The translations under genes and the position numbers were made by a program. A stretch of 64,000 nt of DNA, taken from Tethya wilhelma (Eukaryota; Porifera; Demospongiae; Tethyida; Tethyidae). The stretch spans positions 186,001 to 250,000 of the forward strand of contig CAXIPT010000028.1 of NCBI GenBank assembly GCA_964030475.1, read 5' to 3'. Shown piece after piece: positions 12,041 through 20,391 of the stretch; the stretch's first letter is position 1; every line of letters starts with the position of its first letter. The notes beneath the pieces are model-generated. The model searched no databases. It saw only the letters and a list, made by a program, of their open reading frames with translations, and was not told where the DNA came from.

Positions 12041-13501
12041 ATGATGTTACTCATCTCCAGAAAACTCCTAATTCTACAAGTTGCATTTCTGCAGCTTTTC
12101 ATTCAACATGGCCATTCTGCTCCTAGGCCTCTATCAACACAATCTAAAAGTCTCAGTTCTCCCCCCCAGCCAGTTCAATTGGAACAGAAGGTTGTTGATG
12201 AAATAAAGTCATACCAAAATGTTGTTAATGACATCATTGAGTATTCCCTGAGAGGCCAAGGTGAAAACCAATCCTACGATCGTCTAGCAGAGTTTACAGA
12301 CACGTTTGGCAGTCGTATCTCAGGATCACGGAACCTTGAGGACTCTATTGATTACATGCTCAAAGTGCTACAGGAAGATGGATTGGACAATGTACATGGA
12401 GAGGATGCAAATGTCACTCACTGGGTCAGAAACACGGAGTATGCTAAACTGCTACTGCCGAGAGAGTATAACATAGCTATCTCAGGACTTGGCAAGAGCA
12501 TAGGTACTCCAGAGGATGGTATCACTGCTGACGCAATTGTGATACGATCGTTTGATGAGCTAGAAAAACGTTCGAAAGAAGTTTCTGGGAAAATTGTTGT
12601 CTATAATCAAGATTATGTAAGCTATGTTGAAACGGTCAAATATAGAATGTCCGGTGCTTACATGGCTCTAAAATATGGTGCTGTTGCAACTCTCATCCGA
12701 AGTGTGACACCACAGTCAATATACAGTCCTCACACTGGTGTACAGGAGTATGAAGTCGGAGGCAAAATGATCCCAGCTGCTTGCATCACTGTAGAAGATG
12801 CAGAGATGTTGGATAGAATGGAACAAAGAGGAGAAAAACTGAAAATCATGCTTTACATGGGTGCCCAAAACTTAAACAAAACAAAATCTCGCAACACTGT
12901 TGCAGAAATCAAAGGTAGTACTCATCCTGAACAGGTAGTGTTGGTGAGCGGTCATTTGGACAGCTGGGATGTTGGCCAGGGAGCGTTAGGTGGTGGAGGA
13001 GCATTTATATCCTGGCAGGCCCTCTCTATCATCAGACATCTCAACCTGAAGCCCAAGAGAACAGTGAGACTGGTGCTATGGACTGATTCAGAAGGTGGTG
13101 GTGTGGGCTCTCAGCAGTACCATGATGATCACAAGTCAAATGCCAGCAATTACAATATTCTCTTTGAATCGGATGAAGGTGTCTTCACACCGTATGGCAT
13201 TCAATTCACTGGGGCTGCCAAAGCAAAAGCAATCCTGGGTCAAATTGGTGAGATGCTTGGAGCAATAAATGCTACTGGTGTGTATGACAATGGTGGAGGG
13301 ACAGATGTGGCGTGGTGGAGACAGGAAGGTGTGCCTACAGGCAGTCTAGCTAACGACAATGAGAGATACTTTTGGTTTCATCATTCCAATGGAGACACCA
13401 TGACTGTGCTGGACCCAATTGAGATGAATCTGTGCTCTGCTGTCTGGACTGTGTATGCCTACATCCTGGCCGATATGGATGACATGCTTCCTCGCGAATG
13501 A
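12041..13501 (+). CDS. CPQ: Carboxypeptidase Q-like protein, copy 3 (predicted inactive)
   Basis: Single-exon 486-residue member of the CPQ family with the same signal peptide and N-terminal half as copy 2. The active site is altered. Where copies 1 and 2 have GQGAMDDGGG, this has GQGALGGGG, one codon shorter and lacking both aspartates, one of which bridges the two zincs. Where they have WTDEEDGG, this has WTDSEGGG, so the catalytic base is Ser while the adjacent zinc-ligand Glu remains. HLDSWD, ESDEG and FHHSNGD are kept. The frame is open to a normal C-terminus ending MLPRE, so it is a likely pseudoenzyme, not a pseudogene. An unmodelled activity cannot be excluded. The 3' flank is unique. 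Confidence 0.9.
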   Translation: MMLLISRKLLILQVAFLQLFIQHGHSAPRPLSTQSKSLSSPPQPVQLEQKVVDEIKSYQNVVNDIIEYSLRGQGENQSYDRLAEFTDTFGSRISGSRNLEDSIDYMLKVLQEDGLDNVHGEDANVTHWVRNTEYAKLLLPREYNIAISGLGKSIGTPEDGITADAIVIRSFDELEKRSKEVSGKIVVYNQDYVSYVETVKYRMSGAYMALKYGAVATLIRSVTPQSIYSPHTGVQEYEVGGKMIPAACITVEDAEMLDRMEQRGEKLKIMLYMGAQNLNKTKSRNTVAEIKGSTHPEQVVLVSGHLDSWDVGQGALGGGGAFISWQALSIIRHLNLKPKRTVRLVLWTDSEGGGVGSQQYHDDHKSNASNYNILFESDEGVFTPYGIQFTGAAKAKAILGQIGEMLGAINATGVYDNGGGTDVAWWRQEGVPTGSLANDNERYFWFHHSNGDTMTVLDPIEMNLCSAVWTVYAYILADMDDMLPRE

Positions 13502-13611
13502 ACTACATTTAGTTTTATGCAAAGCCATTTCGTGTTGAGTTTTGTTTTAATAATTATTATTATTATGTTTATTTTCCATTAAATTTTCCTTTTGAGTTGA
13601 AATTTTGGTTA

Positions 13612-13905
13612 ATTGCTCAATGCTACTGGAGTGTATGAAGATAGATATGCCAAGTGAAAATTGTGCCGAATCAAATTTTGTGGTATGCATGCCTCTGGGG
13701 TAGGAAGCTGTGTTGATGTTCTTACAGAGAGAGGAGAAAGTTCTAATCCAAGATCAAATATTTTCAAGCTAAGTATTGACATACTGATGGAGACAAAATA
13801 ACTGTGTTTGGCCCAATAAAATCTAAGATATGAATCTATGCACTGCTATGCTTATGTACACATCCTGGCCAATACTGATTATGAATAATGTGCTACCTAA
13901 AGTCA
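13612..13905 (+). pseudogene. Decayed 3' fragment of a fourth CPQ gene
   Basis: Two blocks resemble the CPQ 3' end in order. One is near 13614-13650 (TGCTCAATGCTACTGGAGTG, compare the CPQ segment encoding AINATGVYD). The other is near 13780-13900 (GATGGAGACAAAATAACTGTG...GGCCCAATAAAATC...TACACATCCTGGCCAATAC), matching the segment encoding NGDTMTVLDPIEM...YAYILADMD. Frameshifts, stops and an in-between deletion leave no ORF. It sits just after copy 3, so the array once had at least four units. Confidence 0.7.
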
Positions 13906-14166
13906 TCCACGGCCACCAAATTGTACTCGGCACATTCAACTTGTCACTATATTAGTACACTGATATACATACTGAGTCTATGTACAGGGCATTGTGCAAA
14001 AAGTTATGATTGTATCAAGAAAACCAACCCAGGTTCAAGTACTGTAGCTACATAACTCGACCTTCCCTGGCCACCAACTCCAACTTGATTTTTTAAGTAT
14101 ATATTTTGGAGCCTTTTATATTGACGACCTTTATCTCACATGAAGTGCACTAAATAGAATGACACC
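13906..14166. other. CPQ-CCDC25 spacer
   Basis: AT-rich sequence between the CPQ relic and the CCDC25 start codon. No coding signal or clear repeat is seen. It presumably carries the CCDC25 promoter. Confidence 0.4.
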
Positions 14167-14472
14167 ATGTACTACTTTCTATCAACAGGCAAGTATATTC
14201 CACCCAATGCTTGTTTACTGTCTACATTAACTTTTGCACACGTACTGTACGCTATCCAACTTGTCTTGCAGCTGTATCACCCCCAGTAGTACTCTATATG
14301 GGGGAAGACAAACATGAAAGTGAGTACGTGGAATTCACCCAATGTACATTATGCACGTTGTCTTTGATTTTTGTACATAGATGAGGAGCTGCTGAAGTGG
14401 GGATTTCCTGAGGATGTGTGGTATGTTGATCAGTATCCATAATCACACATAAACCATCATTCTATGATCAAG

Positions 14473-14512
<40 letters not shown>

Positions 14513-14513
14513 N

Positions 14514-14578
<65 letters not shown>

Positions 14579-15491
14579 GCTTTGGGATACGATGTATAGC
14601 TGATTTCCATGGTTGCAGCTTGCTCCAAATTCAACTTTGTGGTATACGTTTGTGTTGCAACGGTCATTATCACCTTAGTTTATTTATGTGAACTTAGACC
14701 CAAGATATTTGATTAGGAGTAATTGCATATTCGCCATATCATACATCCTGCATAAATGATGACCTTCTGAATGTCATAATGTGAACATGATAATTATGTG
14801 CATCATACCAACACACACTTAGGTTTCACGTTGACAAACTATCGTCTGCTCATGTTTATCTTAGAATGCCCAAGGTACACAAACACACACTTGTACAGCA
14901 TTCTCTCAATGTACAGATCCAGAAGTTATTGCCACTTACTTAAATCCTTTCCTACAGGGAATGACATTTGATAGTATACCTCCAGAGCTTGTAACAGACT
15001 GTGCACAGCTTGTAAAAGCCAACAGCATACAAGGTAGACATGTTGTTGTGCACACATAATGTGTGTGTTTGTTTGCAATTGCCTAACAACCAAAGTTTTT
15101 AATGGTTAATTGCTAGTTACTGGATGGGTGAAGGTGACAACAGAGTAGATGTAGGAGTCACAGGAGTCAATGGCAAACAAATAGTTGCATGCCTCTTTTA
15201 AGTGTGTGATACTCTGACCATGCATGAGTGCCTCCCACTTAAAGGAACTGTGTCATAAGCACTGTTTTGTTACCAAAAATAAAATGCGTGACGTTTTATG
15301 ACATTTTTTGTTGACAAATGTGCAATATACGTACATACACGGGGCTAATACCCGGGCGTGGTACCCAGATCGCGCAAGAAACGAAACAAAAAACGTCACA
15401 AACGGTCATAGAACATCATAAAACGTCACACATTTTATTTTTAGTAACAAAACACCGCTTATATAGTGACACAGTTCCTTTAAGTTAACTT

Positions 15492-15551
<60 letters not shown>

Positions 15552-16734
15552 CTTGCCATAAACTGATCATTTACATTTCTGTATAAGACAACTCATTTAT
15601 TATACAATATTATAAATGACTGCATAATATTATCAGCACATATCAGTCCACCTACTGCTGTAGTTGAAAGTGAATGGCTATAGCGGTCATATTGTTTTGA
15701 GTAAAGTAAACTGTAAAAAATATGTTTTAATATTATAATCCAACATGTGTTGTATACTGGTTAGCTCACATTCCATTGGGTCTAGTCATAACTCCTACCA
15801 GAACTTTGATGGTACTCTGGTCTTGTAATGGAAGCCCCAACTGCTGTGATTGTTAGGTTGCAGCAGTTTTTAGAGTTTCGTGTCAACCACTGCTCCACTT
15901 GTAATATGACAGTAGCTGTAATACTCTTATGACATATTTTGTCCTGTAGTGCACTGCATATGCTGTACTGTAATGTAATTTTGTGTTCATCATATGTAGG
16001 TTGTAAGATGAACAATATCTCTGTGGTGTACACACCTTTTACCAACTTGAAAAAAACACAAGGAATGGAGGTCGGCCAAGTTGGCTTCCACAATCAGAAG
16101 AAGGTATGCATAGTTGTGAGACAACATGCACATCAACACATACTGTGTTTATAGTATTGTGTTAATCATTGATGCATGTATGCTACCACTATGTATATAG
16201 GTCTGTACTGTGCTGGTAGAGAAGAAACTGAGTGAAGTGGTGAACAGGTTGAACAAGACACGCGAGTTGAAGAAACTTGATTTACGAGCTGAGCGGGAGG
16301 AAAGAGACAGAACAGAGAGAGTGGAAAAAAGACGAGCACAGGAAGAGGAGGTATAGCTAGGAGGGAATTGTTTGGAACTAGAGGTGTCTGACCGCAAGCT
16401 AGCTGAGGTATATTGTGTGAGGTACATATTGTGTTCTTTAGAGGAGGAAAGAAAAGGAAGAACAGGAACGAAGACAGAGAGAAGATGAGTTAAGGTACAG
16501 CCGTGAACAGTTGTGGCATGTGCAGGTGTGTGTTTACTAACTGTCTTATCTAAAAACAAGGAGTTACAAAACCGTCATGACAGAGGAGAACATGAAATCA
16601 AACAAGGTATATCTTTGATAAAACCAGCAATATGATGATAATGATAAGGATTTGTTTTATATGCATAATAATATTATTCTCTTCAGTATAGTGAAGACTT
16701 GGACTACAGAGCTATGGAAGATGACTTCATGTAG
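14167..16734 (+). CDS. CCDC25: Coiled-coil domain-containing protein 25 (CCDC25)
   Basis: A roughly 200-residue protein of the NFACT-R (DUF814)/CCDC25 family. Human CCDC25 is described as a membrane sensor of extracellular trap DNA. Exons read: 14167-14188, 14272-14319, 14381-14420, 14823-14874, 14958-15033, 16000-16103, 16201-16350, 16442-16494, 16561-16606, 16687-16734. The product has the family signatures [54 protein letters not shown] and [12 protein letters not shown] charged coiled coil follows, then DELRSYK and a tail ending [10 protein letters not shown]. Exon 1 splices only if its donor is CAG|GCAAGT, a GC-AG intron; the GT two bases further on breaks the frame. A large intron (15034-15999) carries a palindromic repeat and a (GT)n run. 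Confidence 0.94.
14476..14577. repeat. (GT)n microsatellite in CCDC25 intron
   Basis: About 100 bp of GT dinucleotides with one N at 14513, which marks an uncertain repeat length in the assembly. Confidence 0.95.
15237..15485. mobile_element. Palindromic MITE-like element in CCDC25 intron
   Basis: The left end (ACTTAAAGGAACTGTGTCA, then GTTTTGTTACCAAAAATAAA and TGACGTTTTATGA) is repeated in inverse orientation at the right end (TGACACAGTTCCTTTAAGT preceded by complements of the other blocks). The arms are about 75-90 bp around a short centre of about 60-70 bp, with no ORF. Long terminal inverted repeats and small size suggest a non-autonomous DNA transposon. Confidence 0.75.
15490..15550. 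repeat. (GT)n microsatellite
   Basis: A GT dinucleotide run directly abutting the right end of the palindromic element in the CCDC25 intron. Confidence 0.95.
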
Positions 16735-17163
16735 CTCGTCTAGTTCTATCATAATAATGATGATATACTCCAGCTAAGTGTTTCTACTATGGTATTCATT
16801 GGCTGTGCATTCCACATTTTTATTACTATTGCTAATAATTATTTAGAACAAGAACTGTGTTACATAGTATCATATAATTATCATGAATATGATATTGCAC
16901 ATGACAAAACATTTCCAACACATACCAGTAAGCCACAAAAATAGAGTTTAGCTTCCTACATGCATACACATTACGCACAGAATTAATCTACCACAACATA
17001 TGCAGTACCTAAAATTATTAGTCATGTACATGTAACAGCAATGTGCTTTGTTCTTCATGGTCCATAAGAACAACAAAAATATACTAAAATTAAAATTTTA
17101 TGTTCATTTAGCTAACTAGTAATAATCATACCCCCCACCCCAGATCTGGCCACTGTTATAAGA
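16735..17163. other. Convergent 3' spacer between CCDC25 and LITAF-like gene 1
   Basis: AT-rich 3' flank shared by two convergent genes. No repeat family or ORF is recognised; it should hold both polyadenylation sites. Confidence 0.4.
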
Positions 17164-17594
17164 CTATATACGTTTGTAGACTCCTACTACATTTCCATTG
17201 GGGTCAAGATGGTAGACGTCTTTGAGGTCATCAATGAAGAAGGCAACAAGTCCAATAAGGCCAAAGATTAGTCCAAAGGCAGCCGCAATCCAACAGATAC
17301 CACAGCACACGAGCCAGGTCAGGAGACCGGCTCGATATTGTAGTCTTGTCTGGACCTGTTCATGTGTGTGTGTGTGTGATCATTTTCAAGCATTATATGC
17401 CAAGCAGAACCTCGCTCAAAATGTACTTGCTGTCCATTATCCAGAGTAATGGTTACAGGATAATCCTTAAACACTGGCCTCTGCACAACAACAGGCTGTT
17501 GTGTAACCACAGTCACTGCAGTTTGAGTCGTCTGGAAAAATAGAGGTAAATAGCAGAAGAGTAATCAGACACCATTGACCTCCCCTCCCTTCTC

Positions 17595-17635
<41 letters not shown>

Positions 17636-18032
17636 CTGTGGTTGAGGAGGATAGGCAGCCTGTGGAGGTGGTGCCTTTGAAGGGTCATATCCAGGCTGTT
17701 GTGGAGGATACGCAGCCTGTAGAATGGACACATCTTGTGAATGAGAACAAACATTGCTGTAAGAAATGTAGTGTGATCCTACACAAATCACACAAACACA
17801 TTCACACTCATGTCATTAGAAAGGTGCTGTTGTATCACTGCATCAAGCAGTTCAGTTTTAAAGGTGTGAACAAAAGCTGCTTTGTCAAAAAGGTAAAAAA
17901 AACATAATATGTTTAGTAGCTTCTTGTATAATTGAGGGTACTTTACTTGTCACTCACAGGCTGTGTAGCAGGTGGGTACCCGGCCTGCTCCTGAGGAGGA
18001 TACGGGTTGTAAGGTGGAGGCGCCTGTGCCAT
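17164..18032 (-). CDS. LITAF-domain-like membrane protein 1 (cysteine-less)
   Basis: Four exons (18032-17958, then near 17716-17637, 17530-17440 and 17355-17164) give a short protein. It has a proline-rich N-terminus with a PPxY motif (MAQAPPPYNPYPPQ), Q/P/Y repeats, a TVVTQQPVVVQ strand, a VTITLDNGQQ turn, a membrane segment (AGLLTWLVCCGICW...) and the end HLDPNGNVVGVYKRI. The order matches the LITAF/SIMPLE domain, a monotopic endosomal zinc domain: CxxC, membrane-embedded helix, HxCxxC, G-x-YKRL. Both CxxC pairs are absent here (LDNG and LDPNGN instead). PPxY in LITAF recruits NEDD4-type ligases. The endosomal adaptor role is inferred; family membership rests on domain order and the terminal signature. 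Confidence 0.8.
17596..17632. repeat. (GT)n microsatellite in LITAF-like gene 1 intron
   Basis: A 36-bp GT run close to a splice acceptor of the minus-strand gene, where it could influence splicing. Confidence 0.9.
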
Positions 18033-18483
18033 GGCTCTCTGTACTGTATTGAAAACATTTCAGACAAGTTTACAAGCTAGTTTACCAGTGACCACGTCAC
18101 AGCAGTACTAAGGTAACAACATTACAATTTCTGTAACGCATGCATCATACATTTTGCTTGAAGCGTTGATATTTATGAAGAAGGCACCACCGCAGCCTCT
18201 TTGTTTGCTTGATCTTGCTCTCGATGGATGAGGGTGGGGCCGGCCGGGGTCAGCTTAATTAATTAACCAACAAATCACGTGCGCGTGGTACGCAAAATAA
18301 ATGCGCGAAACCCATGGGTATAGCGCGCACCTATTATAGCATGAATATAAATTATAGGCAATAAAAATTAATGTTATCTCCTGTGATTAATTAGTCCTGT
18401 AGCTAACTGAATTTGTGACCATTCTACATCAGAGTTGAAATATGTTTATGACTGTTTTAACAATTTAGAGGAATCAATCAAGC
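18033..18483. other. Promoter side of LITAF-like gene 1
   Basis: Upstream of the minus-strand start at 18032 there is a GC-rich patch near 18230-18255 (GGGGCCGGCCGGGGTC) and a CACGTGCG near 18277 in otherwise AT-rich DNA. It may hold the promoter. No gene is seen. Confidence 0.35.
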
Positions 18484-20022
18484 TCAACTGAGACGTCTGT
18501 AAACACCAACAACAGAACCATCATGGGGATTGATATGGTAGACGTCTTTGGTTGCATCAATGCAAAAGGGGATTGGGACAAGGCAAATAAGTCCTGTGAA
18601 GAGAAAAATCCCTCCTGCAATCAACCATGTCAAAGTACCACTTTTATATTCAATCTGAGTAGTGATCTGGAGGAAAATTAGACAGAACAATAATCACACA
18701 TGAAATGACCGTACAAGCCAAGTACTTGTCTTCCAGAGCTGTCCGTGTAGGTTACAGGGTGCTCTCCAAACCTTATTGGTAGCTGTTGAGCTCGCTGCTG
18801 AGTAATCACTGTAGTAGTAGTAGTCTGTATCACAACAATAGTTATTATTCAGTAGATATGAGATCTTAACTGAGACATGCCAGAAGGACTGATGTGTCAC
18901 CTGTGGTTTAGGTGGTGCCTTTGAAGGATCATATCCGGGCTGTTGAGGAGGATAAGCTGCTTGTTGTTGAGGAGGATATCCCTATAGAATGGACACATAT
19001 TATGAATGAATGGCACCATATGCATGGTGCACAACCCTTGCCGTAATATACACTACTACAATACAAGTATGAAAAACAATTAAAATAAATGGTGGCAACA
19101 GAGGAATAAGTGATTGAATAATGGATAGAGATGAACAGTTCACACTTTGTGAATCCAAGTAAGCGTGTGAAACACGCCAAAAGGGTTATAGTAGTCGTTT
19201 TTTCTCTGTGTGTGTTCACACTTAGTATGAAGAACAGCAGGTCTATGCTGAAAATTATGGACATAAACATAAAGTACTGGTGTTTATCTAATTTTAATTT
19301 ATTTTTCAGAAGCTAAAGCTTATATTTCCTGAGCTATGCCAGGATTTTCAGTTCGAGCGATCGCTTGAGCGGCCATTTTGGCTACGTGGCCCCACCCACT
19401 AGTCTACTAGTGCGTACGTATAGCGAATATCAATCGAATCATAGGCTCTAGCCGCACTTCGAGAGAACAACAGTGGAAGTTGAGTCTGAGATAACGATAA
19501 AGTCCGCAGTAAGTTGGCTTGCTCTTGATGCATGCGCGCATTCGCGGGCGATGTGACTTTGGCTAAGTAGCCATGCCCATGCAACTGTATATAATATTAT
19601 ACATCTGTATTGCATGCCTTGATGCTGTAGTATATATCATTTAATAGGCTAGACTCTAAGAGAGCCGGCACCGTAAACTAAATCTAAATATATTGCAGTC
19701 AATGGTGCCGGCTCTTTAATACAGTGCTGACAAAATCCGGATACTATCTATTACGTAACTCTGCAATACAAAAGCAATAGGAAAGTATATGGTCTGCCGG
19801 CTCTCTAGACCATAGATATTATACACTACGAATATCTGTCTAGACACGGTGTATCAAGAAATATCAATTGAAGTAGCTTATAGAGTATAGTATATTCTGA
19901 GGAGTAGAATAAGATATCATGTTTCAACTTGATAAGCCACTCACTGGCTGTGTAGTAGATGGGTATGGTTGTGGAGGAGGGTAGAGGTTGGGGTTGTAAG
20001 GTGGAGGAGGTTCCTGAGCCAT
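18484..20022 (-). CDS. LITAF-domain-like membrane protein 2 (cysteine-less)
   Basis: Exons read from 20022 downward: MAQEPPPPYNPNLYPPP...TTQP; a GYPPQQQAAYPPQQPGYDPS exon near 18985-18901; an exon with TTTTTVITQQ...FGEHPVTYTDSSGRQ near 18835-18728; and the last exon 18667-18484. The last exon has TTQIEYKSGTLTWLIAGG, a membrane segment LICLVPIPFCIDATKDV, and HINPHDGSVVGVYRRLS. A PPPY motif is kept. The two zinc CxxC pairs of LITAF are replaced by TDSSG and NPHDG. Intron 1 (about 19000-19930) is long and holds a GC-rich patch and a dispersed repeat. Likely an endosomal or plasma-membrane adaptor; the function is inferred from the family. Confidence 0.8.
19659..19806. mobile_element. Short inverted-repeat element, copy A, in LITAF-like gene 2 intron
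   Basis: Bounded by a perfect 12-bp inverted repeat, AGAGAGCCGGCA on the left and TGCCGGCTCTCT on the right. It is 148 bp with no ORF. A diverged relative sits in the intron of LITAF-like gene 5 (about 33563-33710). It shares CAGTCAATGGTGCC-like and TTACGTAACT...GCAATACAAAAGCAATAGG blocks. Confidence 0.65.
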
Positions 20023-20391
20023 AGCTTTCTGTGGAAAAAGGAACGGTAAATTATACGACTACACACACCTCAATTTCTGTGTGCATGTAACATACATTTT
20101 GCTAGTATCGTTGTTAGGGGTCGGCCTAAGCTTCTTGTCAAGTTGTTTTCCTTCTTTCAGTGGTCCAGCGATTCTTAGAAGATGGGTGGGGTCTAGTTTA
20201 CAAATTAAAACGCGCGAAATTAGATGTGTGCGTGCCGCGCATGACCAAACATTCCAAGACTTTGCAGTTCTCTCTTGGACAAGAAACAGAAGATCTGTAG
20301 CTGATGAATAACGGGACAATGACCAGTTAAGATCAACTGAGACACTTGTAGACACCAACAACAGAACCATTCTGAGGATTCATTGATATAG

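Noticed and set aside
14464..14691. Cys-Val repeat ORF and its Thr-His complement
   Set aside because: A (GT)n artefact in the CCDC25 intron.
17575..17907. Plus-strand 110-codon ORF
   Set aside because: Covers a (GT)n run and the antisense of LITAF-like gene 1 exons.
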